Assembly: GCF_009687885.1 (NCBI RefSeq)
Contig: NZ_BLAF01000101.1
Location: 1 to 35,207 of the forward strand
Direction: 5' to 3'
Origin: Acrocarpospora pleiomorpha
Lineage (GTDB): Bacteria; Actinomycetota; Actinomycetes; Streptosporangiales; Streptosporangiaceae
DNA: 35,207 nt
Positions 14,319 through 22,343 of this stretch are shown here, piece by piece. Numbering within the stretch: position 1 is the first letter of the stretch; each line of letters opens with the position of its first letter. Below the pieces are notes generated by a model. That model saw only the letters and a list, made by a program, of their open reading frames with translations, made no database searches and was not told where the DNA came from. The position numbers were made by a program, and so were the translations under genes.

Positions 14319-15815
14319 TCAGCCCACTACCACGCCGAACGCGAACAGGCTGTAGAGCAGCATGCCGAGATAGAACACCGCGCCGAAGCCGATGATCAGG
14401 TTCGTCCAGATCTTGGGCCGGATGGGTTTGGGCAGCATCCGGTTGTTCACCAGCAGCAGTGTGACGCAGTAGGCGCCCATCGCGAACGTTGACAGGAACG
14501 CCAGCGTGTCGAGGATGCCACTGGGCCCGTCCGCGGGACCGAACAGCAGGATGAGGATGCCGAAGGCGATGACGCCCCACAGGAACGCGGCGTAGAGGTG
14601 CGACATGCGCAGCCGCTTGGCGCCGCGGACGAAGTGGTAGGTCATGTCCGCCTGGCCGCGCGAGAACGAGTCGAACAGGCCGAGGGTGGCGTTCAGCCCG
14701 ATCAGCGCGATGAAGCCGAGGAAGACCCCGCCCAGGATGGAGCTGCCCGCTGAGGCGAAGGAGTCGGCCATCGCGGTGAGCGCGGCCCCCCGCTCACCGT
14801 TCTCGATCACGTCCTTGACCCCGGGGGTGTTCCTGGCCGCGGCCTGGGCGATCACGGTGAATGAGATCGTCACCAGCATCGTGATGCCCCAGAAGAGCAG
14901 CAGCGCGTCGAAGGTGACCCAGCGCCGCCAGCCCTTCCACTTGCGCATCTCCTCCGGGTTCTCGGTGTCGAACATGAAGCCGCGCGACGGCATGGCCTCC
15001 TCTTCGCCGGCGTGCCGGAGACCACGGATCTGCGGGATGTGCGCACCCATACCGGCGCCGGAGTCGCGCAGATGCAGCGTGTACCACATCTGCTGCATGC
15101 CCGAGGGACCGGCGAAGGCGATGGAGCCCACGATGACGGGGAACCAGGCCGCCGACATGGCTTCCGACGGCAGGTAGCCGAAGGAGAACATGCCGGTGAT
15201 GGTGTTCACCACGTCACTCCAGGTGCCGACCATGGCCGCCACGACCGCGGTGCTCACCACGAGCGTGCCGATCAGGACCGAGAGCACGCTCTCCAGGAAG
15301 CTGTAGATCACTTTGGCCAGGCTGAAAACAGTCCCGACCAGGAGTAATCCGACCACGGCCGTGACCGTCCATGGAATTCCGGTTATCTCTTCGAACGCCG
15401 CCGCGCCCGCTGACAGGTGGCCTGGCCAGATGTAGACCAGGATGGCGGCGACGAAGAAGAACCACATCAGCGGCTTGAAGACCCGGGCCGCGCCGAAGAA
15501 GATGCTCTCCCCGGTGGCCATCGCATACCGCGCCATCTCCAGCATGACGACGGCCTGGAGGGTGACGCCGATCAGGAACAGCCACCTGATCTCCGGCCCG
15601 AAGAGCAGGACCAGCCGGGGCCACATGTAGGACTCGCCCATGCCCACGCCGAGCGCGACGAGGAACACGGTGGGCCCGAGGATGTGCACCGACGGGGGCG
15701 CGTCGGGCAGCGTGCGGATGGGCATCGGCTCCAGTTTGCCCGCCCGCCATACTCGTTCTTCTTGATCCGCTGGGGCAGCCGTGTGCTCGGTCGCCGGTGT
15801 TCTTGACGTGTCCAC
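14319..15815 (-). CDS. Nramp-like (LeuT-fold) transporter lacking the DPGN motif
   Basis: 498 residues with about 11-12 hydrophobic helices and a polar 40-residue N-terminus. It resembles the divergent Nramp-like proteins (SLC11 superfamily). The TM1 motif that binds metal in true Nramp (DPGN) reads GMGESYMWP at residues 58-66, and the TM6 MPH motif appears as GMQQMWYTLHLRD. The metal-ligand Asp and Asn are therefore missing and Mn/Fe transport cannot be assumed. The GTG at 15815 is used, with GAGGAGG seven bases upstream. It follows the acyl-CoA ligase after 82 bases. Possible substrates include Mg2+, another divalent ion, or an organic acid. The fold call is moderately sure; the substrate is unknown. 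Confidence 0.65.
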   Translation of the reverse strand: MDTSRTPATEHTAAPADQEERVWRAGKLEPMPIRTLPDAPPSVHILGPTVFLVALGVGMGESYMWPRLVLLFGPEIRWLFLIGVTLQAVVMLEMARYAMATGESIFFGAARVFKPLMWFFFVAAILVYIWPGHLSAGAAAFEEITGIPWTVTAVVGLLLVGTVFSLAKVIYSFLESVLSVLIGTLVVSTAVVAAMVGTWSDVVNTITGMFSFGYLPSEAMSAAWFPVIVGSIAFAGPSGMQQMWYTLHLRDSGAGMGAHIPQIRGLRHAGEEEAMPSRGFMFDTENPEEMRKWKGWRRWVTFDALLLFWGITMLVTISFTVIAQAAARNTPGVKDVIENGERGAALTAMADSFASAGSSILGGVFLGFIALIGLNATLGLFDSFSRGQADMTYHFVRGAKRLRMSHLYAAFLWGVIAFGILILLFGPADGPSGILDTLAFLSTFAMGAYCVTLLLVNNRMLPKPIRPKIWTNLIIGFGAVFYLGMLLYSLFAFGVVVG

Positions 15816-15897
15816 GTATGGACCTCCTCGGGAGTTTTGATTGGTCCCGCCTGTCCCCGATTCGCCCCCTCGCTGTGGTGCGACCCCCCGCCCGCGC

Positions 15898-18024
15898 TCA
15901 GCCGCTCAGCAAGCCGGCCGCGCGGGCCCAGCGATACTTCGCGCCGAGCACCGCCACCGGTCGCTCCGTGGTGTACGGATAGGCGATGACACCGTGGTCG
16001 AAGAGGTATTCGCACGCCTCCTCGACTTCGACGTCACCGGCCAGCGACGCCACCACCGGCTTGTCGTTGCCCTTGGCCCGCTCCTCGGCCACGACCTTGG
16101 AGACCAGCTCGGCGAAGACCATCGGCGGGGTGACGATGGTGTGCCAGTAGCCGAGCACCAGGGCGTGGATCCGGGGATCGGTCAAGCCGAGCCTGAGGGT
16201 GTTCTCGTATGTGCTGGGCGGCTCGCCGCCCGTGATGTCGATCGGGTTGCCCGCCGCCCCGAACGGCGGGATGTAGGCCCGGAACGCCTCGTCCAGGTCG
16301 GGCGGGATCTCCATCAGGGTGAGCCCGTTGTCCACGCACGCGTCGGAGAGCAGCACGCCGGACCCGCCGGCGCCGGTGATGATGACGACGTTCTCGCCCT
16401 TCGGCGTGGGCATGAGCGGCAGCGACCTGGCGTATTCGAGCATCTCGTTGAGCCCTGGGGCGCGGACCACGCCCGCCTGCCGCAGGATGTCGTCGTAGAC
16501 CTTGTCGTCGCCGGCCAGCGCGCCGGTGTGGGATCCGGCGGCGCGGGCGCCCATGGCGGTCCGCCCGGCCTTCAGCACGATCACCGGTTTGCTCTTCACC
16601 ATCCGGCGCGCGGCGTCCACGAAGCCGCGCCCGTCCTTGAGATCCTCCAGGTGCATGGCCACGAGGCGGGTGTTGTCGTCCTGCTCGAAGAAGGTGAGCA
16701 GATCGTCCTCGTCCACGTCGGCCTTGTTGCCGACGCCGACGATCGCCGACACGCCCATCCTGGTGCTCCGGCTGAAGCCGAGGATGGCCATCCCGATGCC
16801 GCCGCTCTGCGACGTCAGCGCGACGCTGCCGCGCACGTCATACGGCGTGCAGAAGGTCGCGCACAGGTTTTCCGGGGTGTAGTAATACCCGTAGATGTTC
16901 GGGCCCAGCATGCGGACGCCGTGCCGCCGGGCGATCTCCACGATCTCCTGCTGGCCTTCGACGTTGCCGGTCTCGGCGAACCCGGACGGGATCATGATGG
17001 CGCCGGCCACGCCCTTGGCGCCCGCGTCCTCCAGCGCCCTGGCCACGAACTGGGCGGGGATGGCGAACACGGCCACGTCCACCTCGCCGGGCACGGCCGC
17101 CAGGTTCGGATAGGCCGGTAACCCCAGGATCTCGGTGGCTTTCGGGTTGATCGGATAGATCCGCCCCTGGTAGCCGCCGTTGATGAGGTTCCGCATCACC
17201 GAGTTGCCGATCTTCCCGGTCTCCGCGGAGGCGCCGATGACGGCCACCGCGCGCGGTTTGAAGATGCGGTTCATCGAGGCGAGGATCTCCTCCCGCGACA
17301 GCCGGACCGGCTCTACGGCGGGTTCGGCGGCGAGCAGGATGCGCACGTCGGCGGCGACCGCGCCGTTGGCCGAGGCGAAGACCGGGTTGAGGTCGACTTC
17401 GGCGATCTCGGGGTGGTCGGCGACGAGGGCGCCGACGCGCTCGATCATGCCCGCGAGCGCCTCGCGGTCGGCCGGCTCGGCCCCCCGCGCACCTCGCAGC
17501 ACTTCCGCCGCTCTGATGTCATCGAGCATCCCGAGTGCATCATCGCCTGAAAGCGGGGCAAGCCGGAAGGTCACATCCTTCAGGACTTCGACCAGGACGC
17601 CGCCCAGGCCGAATGCCACCACCTTGCCGAACGTCGGGTCGGTGACCGCGCCGATGATCACTTCGTGGCCGCCGCCGACCATCTGCTGGACCTGCACGCC
17701 GTCGATGGCGGCGTTCGGGTCGTACGCGTGCGCGGCGGCCATGATCTGGTCGTAGCCGGATCGGACCGCGTCGGGGGTGGCCAGGCCGACGAGCACGCCG
17801 CCGGCCTCGGTCTTGTGCAGGATGTCCGGGGAGACGATCTTCAACACGACCGGGAAGCCGATCTCGGCGGCCAGCGCGACGGCCTCGTCGGCCGAGGTGG
17901 CCAGGCCCTCGCCGGGGGTGGCGATCCCGTACGCGTCGCAGATCCGTTTGCCCTCGGGGGCGGTCAGCGCGAGCCGGCCCTCGGCCCTGGCCTTCCCCAG
18001 GATCTCTCCGACCTCATTCGACAT
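15898..18024 (-). CDS. ADP-forming acyl-CoA ligase with beta-alpha domain order
   Basis: 708 residues. The N-terminal ATP-grasp (beta-like) domain runs to about 235 and holds KIVSPDILHKTEAGGV with His70. The CoA-binding Rossmann domain follows (AVIGASAETGKIG, about 260-270), then ligase-CoA domains with SQSGGIGMAI and the phosphohistidine His499 in GSHTGALAGDD. Known acetate-CoA ligases (ADP-forming) of this family make acyl-CoA plus ADP and Pi. The common bacterial fusion has the alpha part first; here the beta part leads. The ATG at 18024 has GGAG nine bases upstream and lies one base after the frc stop; a TTG at 18033 is less likely. Sitting directly behind frc, it may activate oxalate or formate to its CoA ester, priming the Frc cycle. 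The substrate is inferred from context. Confidence 0.82.
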   Translation of the reverse strand: MSNEVGEILGKARAEGRLALTAPEGKRICDAYGIATPGEGLATSADEAVALAAEIGFPVVLKIVSPDILHKTEAGGVLVGLATPDAVRSGYDQIMAAAHAYDPNAAIDGVQVQQMVGGGHEVIIGAVTDPTFGKVVAFGLGGVLVEVLKDVTFRLAPLSGDDALGMLDDIRAAEVLRGARGAEPADREALAGMIERVGALVADHPEIAEVDLNPVFASANGAVAADVRILLAAEPAVEPVRLSREEILASMNRIFKPRAVAVIGASAETGKIGNSVMRNLINGGYQGRIYPINPKATEILGLPAYPNLAAVPGEVDVAVFAIPAQFVARALEDAGAKGVAGAIMIPSGFAETGNVEGQQEIVEIARRHGVRMLGPNIYGYYYTPENLCATFCTPYDVRGSVALTSQSGGIGMAILGFSRSTRMGVSAIVGVGNKADVDEDDLLTFFEQDDNTRLVAMHLEDLKDGRGFVDAARRMVKSKPVIVLKAGRTAMGARAAGSHTGALAGDDKVYDDILRQAGVVRAPGLNEMLEYARSLPLMPTPKGENVVIITGAGGSGVLLSDACVDNGLTLMEIPPDLDEAFRAYIPPFGAAGNPIDITGGEPPSTYENTLRLGLTDPRIHALVLGYWHTIVTPPMVFAELVSKVVAEERAKGNDKPVVASLAGDVEVEEACEYLFDHGVIAYPYTTERPVAVLGAKYRWARAAGLLSG

Positions 18025-18025
18025 C

Positions 18026-19252
18026 TCAGACAACTCCGTCTCTCTTCAGCTGGGCCAGCTCGTCGGCGGTGACGCCGAGCCCGGCGTAGATCTCCTGGTT
18101 GTGCTCGCCAAGCAGGGGCGGCGTGGTCACCTCGACCGGGGAGTCGGAGAGGTGGAGCGGGCTGCCGACGGTGACGAAGGAACCGCGCTCGGGGTGGTCG
18201 ACGGTGATCACCGCGCCTTCGGCGCGCAGCGATTCGTCCTCGACCAGTTCGCGGGTGGACAGGATCGGGCCGCACGGGATGTTCTCCGCGTTCAGCCGGT
18301 CCAGCACCGCCCACTTGTCGTGCTGGATGCTCCACTCCTCGATGAGCTGGAACATCTTGTCGAGCTTGGGCAGCCGTGCCTCCGGGGTGGCCCACTCGGG
18401 GTCCTCGGCCAGCTCGGGGCGGCCGATGATCGCCGACAGCGGGCGCCAGCCGACGGGTTGCACGATCACGTAGATGTAGTCGTTCGGCCCGCCGGGGGCG
18501 CAGCGCACCGCCCAGCCCGGCTGGCCCCCGCCGGAGGCGTTGCCCGACCGGGGGACCTCAGTGCCGAACAGCTCGTTCGGATACTCCCGGAGCGGGCCGT
18601 GCGCCAGCCGCTGCTGGTCGCGCAGCTTGACCCGGCACAGGTTGAGCACGGCGTGCTGCATGGCGACCTGGACCCGCTGGCCCCGGCCGGTCTGGCCGCG
18701 CTGGTAGAGGGCGGCCAGGATGCCGGCCACGGCGTGCACGCCGGTGCCGGAGTCGCCGATCTGGGCGCCGGTGGCCAGCGGCGGGCCGTCCTCAAAGCCG
18801 GTGGTGGTCATCGAACCGCCCATCGCCTGGGCGATCACCTCATACGCCTTGAAGTCGGCATACCGCCCCGGACCAAAGCCCTTGATCGACGCGTACACCA
18901 GGCGGGGGTTGAGTTCCTGCAGCCGCTCCCAGGTGAAGCCCATCCGGTCGACGGCTCCGGGGCCGAAGTTCTCGACCAGGATGTCGGCCTCCTTGACCAG
19001 GCCGGTGAACAGCTCCTTGCCGCGCGCGCTCTTCATGTTGAGCGTGATGCTGCGCTTGTTGCAGTTGAGCATCGTGAAGTAGAGGCTGTCCACGCCGGGC
19101 AGGTCACGCAGCTGCTGCCGGGTGATGTCGCCGGTGGGCGCCTCCAGCTTGACGACGTCGGCGCCGAGCCAGCCGAGCAGCTGGGTGCAGGACGGGCCGG
19201 ACTGCACGTGGGTCATGTCGAGGACGCGGACGCCCTCCAGGGCCTTTCCCAT
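18026..19252 (-). CDS. frc: Formyl-CoA:oxalate CoA-transferase
   Basis: 408 residues, class III CoA-transferase. It follows the Oxalobacter formigenes enzyme closely from end to end: LDMTHVQSGPSCTQ at the start with Gln17, VDSLYFTMLNCNKRSI, VENFGPGAVDRMGFTW, the catalytic Asp167 in GDSGTG (Asp169 in O. formigenes), and the glycine loop here SGGGQ (240-244) instead of GGGGQ. It moves CoA from formyl-CoA, or perhaps succinyl-CoA, to oxalate. GGGGAGG stands before the ATG, 12 bases after the stop of the decarboxylase-type gene. This gene is the firmest evidence that the island handles oxalate. Confidence 0.92.
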   Translation of the reverse strand: MGKALEGVRVLDMTHVQSGPSCTQLLGWLGADVVKLEAPTGDITRQQLRDLPGVDSLYFTMLNCNKRSITLNMKSARGKELFTGLVKEADILVENFGPGAVDRMGFTWERLQELNPRLVYASIKGFGPGRYADFKAYEVIAQAMGGSMTTTGFEDGPPLATGAQIGDSGTGVHAVAGILAALYQRGQTGRGQRVQVAMQHAVLNLCRVKLRDQQRLAHGPLREYPNELFGTEVPRSGNASGGGQPGWAVRCAPGGPNDYIYVIVQPVGWRPLSAIIGRPELAEDPEWATPEARLPKLDKMFQLIEEWSIQHDKWAVLDRLNAENIPCGPILSTRELVEDESLRAEGAVITVDHPERGSFVTVGSPLHLSDSPVEVTTPPLLGEHNQEIYAGLGVTADELAQLKRDGVV

Positions 19253-19264
19253 GCCGGTCCTCCC

Positions 19265-20965
19265 CTACTTGTACATCGTCTGGTTCATGGTTCCGGGGGC
19301 GTATACCTCCGGATCGACCCATACGTTGATCAGCGCGGGCTTGCCGGACTCGCGGGCACGCTCCAGCGCGGGCCGGATGTCGGCCGGGTCCCTGACCTCC
19401 TCGCCGTAACCGCCCAGCATCCGGGCGAACTCGTCGTAGCGCACGTCGCCGAGGGTGTTGCCGACCCGGCCGCGGGCGGCGCCGTACTTGGCGGCCTGGC
19501 CGTAGCGGATCTGGTTCATGGAGGAGTTGTTGCCGATGACGCCGATGAACGGCAGGTCGAAGCGGACCATGGTCTCGAAGTCCCAGCCGGTGAGGCTGAA
19601 GGCGCCGTCGCCGAACAGGCAGAGCACCTCCTTGTCAGGGCGCGCGTATTTGGCCGCCATGGCGAACGCGACGCCGACGCCGAGGGTGCCCAGCGGGCCC
19701 GGGTCCATCCAGTGGCCGGGCGACTTGGGCTGCACGACCTGGCCGGAGAAGGTGACGATGTCGCCGCCGTCGCCGATGTAGATGGTGTCCTCGGTGAGGA
19801 ACTCGTTGATCTCGTGGACCAGGCGGTAGGGGTCGATCGGCTGGGCGCCGGAGAGCTGGCGGGACAGGCGGTTCTCATACGCCTTGATCTCGACCGCGCG
19901 CAGCTCCTCCAGCCATTCCTTGCGCCGGGCCGCGCCGCTGTCCACCCGCCCGGAGGCGGCCTGCGCGGCGGCGGACAGGATGAGCCCCGCGTCGCCGACG
20001 ATGCCCAGGTCGATGTCCCGGTTCTTGCCGACGGTGCGGTAGTCGAGGTCGATCTGGACCACCGACGCGGACTTGGACAGGCGCTTGCCGTAGCCCATCC
20101 GGAAGTCGAACGGCGTGCCGACGATGATGATCAGGTCGGCCTCGGTGAACGCGTAACGCCGCGACAGCTGGAAGTGGTGCGGATCGCCCGGCGGCAGGGT
20201 GCCGCGGCCGGAACCGTTCATGTACGCCGGGACGTTGAGCGCCCGCACGAAGTCGATCGCGTCGTCGGTGGCCCGGCACGTCCACACCTGGCTGCCGAGC
20301 AGCACGCACGGCTTCTCGGAATGCACCAGCAGGTCGGCCAGGCGCTCGATGGCCTCCGGGTCGCCGGCCTGCCGGGTGGACGCGCGGTAGCGCCCGGCCT
20401 CCGGAATCCGGGCCTTGGCCACGGGCACGCTCGCGTCGAGCACATCCCGCGGGATCTCCAGGAAGGACGGGCCCGGCGCGCCGTTGTAGCACTCGCGGAA
20501 CGCCATCGACACGATGTCGGCCACCCGTTCCGTGCCCGGGACCGTGGCCGCGAACTTGGTGATGGAGGTCATCATGTCCACGTGCGGCAGGTCCTGCAGC
20601 GAGCCCATCTTGTGCTGGCTGAGGGCGCCCTGACCACCGATGAGCAACATCGGACTCTCCGCGCGAAAAGCGTTGGCCACACCGGTCACCGCGTCGGTCG
20701 TGCCGGGGCCGGCCGTGACCACCGCGCAGCCCGGCTTGCCGGTGATCCGCGCGTAGCCGTCAGCGGCATGCGCGGCCACCTGCTCGTGCCGGACGTCGAT
20801 GACCTCGATGCCCTCGTCCACGCAGCCGTCGTAGATGTCGATGATGTGGCCGCCGCAGAGCGTGAAGATCACGTCGATCCCCTCCGCCTTTAGGGCCTTC
20901 GCCACCAGGTGGCCGCCGGAGATCATTTCCGGCGCGTCCGCTGCCTGCGGCACTGGCTCCGTCAT
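19265..20965 (-). CDS. Thiamine-diphosphate enzyme in the oxalyl-CoA decarboxylase position (HACL/ILVBL-like branch)
   Basis: 566 residues, three-domain thiamine-diphosphate enzyme. The catalytic Glu61 is in DVRHEQ; the cofactor motif GDG (452-454) ends at NN (479-480). From its place before frc it should turn oxalyl-CoA into formyl-CoA and CO2. However, the classical OXC signatures are absent: no VVGIPITN start, no GDYEEMDQ segment with Tyr120/Glu121 (here GSLQDLPHVD), and no EGAN(A/T)LD (here GDGGDIVTFSG). The stretch VQPKSPGHWMDPGPLGTLGVGVAFAMAAK is instead very like human ILVBL/HACL2. Actinobacterial 2-hydroxyacyl-CoA lyases of this superfamily also release formyl-CoA. AAGGA stands eight bases before the ATG and a double operator motif lies upstream. 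Decarboxylase is the likeliest role by context; lyase activity is a real alternative. Confidence 0.7.
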   Translation of the reverse strand: MTEPVPQAADAPEMISGGHLVAKALKAEGIDVIFTLCGGHIIDIYDGCVDEGIEVIDVRHEQVAAHAADGYARITGKPGCAVVTAGPGTTDAVTGVANAFRAESPMLLIGGQGALSQHKMGSLQDLPHVDMMTSITKFAATVPGTERVADIVSMAFRECYNGAPGPSFLEIPRDVLDASVPVAKARIPEAGRYRASTRQAGDPEAIERLADLLVHSEKPCVLLGSQVWTCRATDDAIDFVRALNVPAYMNGSGRGTLPPGDPHHFQLSRRYAFTEADLIIIVGTPFDFRMGYGKRLSKSASVVQIDLDYRTVGKNRDIDLGIVGDAGLILSAAAQAASGRVDSGAARRKEWLEELRAVEIKAYENRLSRQLSGAQPIDPYRLVHEINEFLTEDTIYIGDGGDIVTFSGQVVQPKSPGHWMDPGPLGTLGVGVAFAMAAKYARPDKEVLCLFGDGAFSLTGWDFETMVRFDLPFIGVIGNNSSMNQIRYGQAAKYGAARGRVGNTLGDVRYDEFARMLGGYGEEVRDPADIRPALERARESGKPALINVWVDPEVYAPGTMNQTMYK

Positions 20966-21008
20966 CTGTGTCGTCCTTCCGGGAGACGTTCTGCTTCATG
21001 TCTACGCC

Positions 21009-21024
21009 ATACTGCATACCGTAT
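21009..21024. promoter_or_regulatory. Putative GntR operator, site 4 (upstream of the decarboxylase-frc operon)
   Basis: Two overlapping motif copies: ATACTGCAT at 21009-21017 and a perfect ATACCGTAT at 21016-21024. They lie 44-60 bases before the start of the first gene of the operon. Confidence 0.6.
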
Positions 21025-21072
21025 GAGGAACATGGTTACCCTCCTGTCCCTGGGATGTCCAGAGGTTTCGGC

Positions 21073-22269
21073 CTACTGGCTCGGACCCGGCTCCACCGGC
21101 AGAGCCAGCAGCTCGACCGGACCGCCGTCCCAGCCGGGCGGGAGCACGGCCAGCGCGTCGGCCAGCGCGGGCCCGCGCAGCGAACCCGGCCGGTCATGCC
21201 CGGTCGGCACGGCGCCGCGCGCCGACCGCCGCACCGCCACCAGCCGCGTGTCGGCCGGATGAGACCTGATCGGCACGGCCAGCGCGGCGGACTCGCCCAT
21301 CGCCTCCGGCCGCCCGGCCAGCGCGCGCAGCACCGGAGCCAGCAGCGTCAGCGCCGCCGCCAGCGCCGCGAACGGATTGCCCGGCAGCCCGATCAGCAAC
21401 CGCCCGTCGGGGAGCCGGGCCAGCAGCTGCGGATGCCCGGGACGGACCGCCACGCCGTCGATCAGAACCGTCGCCCCGAACGCCGCCAGCACGTCCCGCA
21501 GATGGTCGGCGGGCCCTCGCGAGGAGGCTCCGCACACGATGATCACATCGCCGGTCCCGTCCGCGAGCGCCCTGGCCAGCAGGGTTTCGCCGTCGGGCAG
21601 GTAGACGGGCGGCAGGGCCTCCCCGCCCGCCCAGGCGATCAGGCCCGGCAACATCGGACCGACCGCGTCCCTGACCCGGCCAGGGCCCGGGACTCCCCTG
21701 GGCACCACCTCATCCCCGGTGACCAGGACCTCGGCGACCGGCCGCGGCCGCACGCCGAGGAGGTCGTGACCGAGCGCGGCGGCCAGGCCGAGCACGACCG
21801 GCGTGACCAGGGTTCCGGCGGCCAGCACGGGCTCGCCCCTGGCGCAGTCCTCGCCGCGCCGCCGGATGTGCCGCCCCGGCTCGACCTCGCCGATGATCGC
21901 GCCATCGATGCCGGTGGCCGCCTCATACGGCAACACGGCCTCGGCGCCGATCGGGACCGGGGCGCCGGTGCCGATCTCGACGGCGGTGCCGGACCGCAGC
22001 GTCCCCCCGTGTGGCGGCCCGCCGGCCAGCACCTGCCCCACCACCCGCCAGGGCGGCCGACCGGCCACGGCGTAGCCGTCCATGGCGGCCACGTCGTCCC
22101 TCGGCAACGGGATGAGCGCGTGCAACGGTTCGGCCAGGCGGCCGCCGCACGCACCGGAAAAGGGCAGGTCGGCGACGGGGAGCGGAGCGGCGGCGCGGTA
22201 GGCGACGCGGCGCGCCTGATCCCAGGGCACGTCCGTGCGGACGGGCCGGACGCCGGAAACGACAGTCAT
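21073..22269 (-). CDS. moeA: Molybdopterin molybdotransferase (MoeA)
   Basis: 398 residues, normal length. MoeA inserts molybdate (or tungstate) into adenylated molybdopterin. Visible are AAMDGYAV with the conserved Asp, GTGAPVPIGAEAVLPYE, the MogA-like domain with EVLVTGDEVV and VIIVCGASSRGPADH, and the C-terminal LLIGLPGNPFAAL. The usual SGGVSVGDYD loop is altered to CGASSRGPADH. The ATG at 22269 has a perfect AAGGAG; an upstream in-frame ATG at 22317 lies in the operator and is rejected. It is divergent from the PanE-like gene and the formate dehydrogenase operon, and so is probably a dedicated cofactor enzyme for that dehydrogenase. Confidence 0.88.
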   Translation of the reverse strand: MTVVSGVRPVRTDVPWDQARRVAYRAAAPLPVADLPFSGACGGRLAEPLHALIPLPRDDVAAMDGYAVAGRPPWRVVGQVLAGGPPHGGTLRSGTAVEIGTGAPVPIGAEAVLPYEAATGIDGAIIGEVEPGRHIRRRGEDCARGEPVLAAGTLVTPVVLGLAAALGHDLLGVRPRPVAEVLVTGDEVVPRGVPGPGRVRDAVGPMLPGLIAWAGGEALPPVYLPDGETLLARALADGTGDVIIVCGASSRGPADHLRDVLAAFGATVLIDGVAVRPGHPQLLARLPDGRLLIGLPGNPFAALAAALTLLAPVLRALAGRPEAMGESAALAVPIRSHPADTRLVAVRRSARGAVPTGHDRPGSLRGPALADALAVLPPGWDGGPVELLALPVEPGPSQ

Positions 22270-22279
22270 GGGCGACTCC

Positions 22280-22309
22280 TTGACCTTCAAACTTTCCATA
22301 CTGTATACC
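22280..22309 (+). promoter_or_regulatory. Probable promoter of the PanE-like gene
   Basis: TTGACC (22280-22285) and TATACC (22304-22309) with an 18-base spacer. The -10 lies within the putative operator site 5. Confidence 0.5.
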
Positions 22310-22313
22310 GAAT
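22298..22313. promoter_or_regulatory. Putative GntR operator, site 5 (moeA / PanE-like divergent region)
   Basis: Perfect ATACTGTAT at 22298-22306 overlapping ATACCGAAT at 22305-22313, the same two-unit design as sites 2 and 4. It could control both divergent genes. Confidence 0.6.
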
Positions 22314-22343
22314 GCACGGTCGACGCGAGAACGGAGCTTGATT

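Noticed and set aside
13752..15897. Mn-sensing yybP-ykoY riboswitch for the TerC gene
   Set aside because: The terC start overlaps the gene before it, and the gap before the Nramp-like gene is only 82 bases with no matching structure seen.
17777..20893. Very long plus-strand open frame (over 1000 codons)
   Set aside because: It is the antisense shadow of the ligase, frc and decarboxylase genes, a common effect of GC-rich codon bias. Its translation has no recognisable domain.
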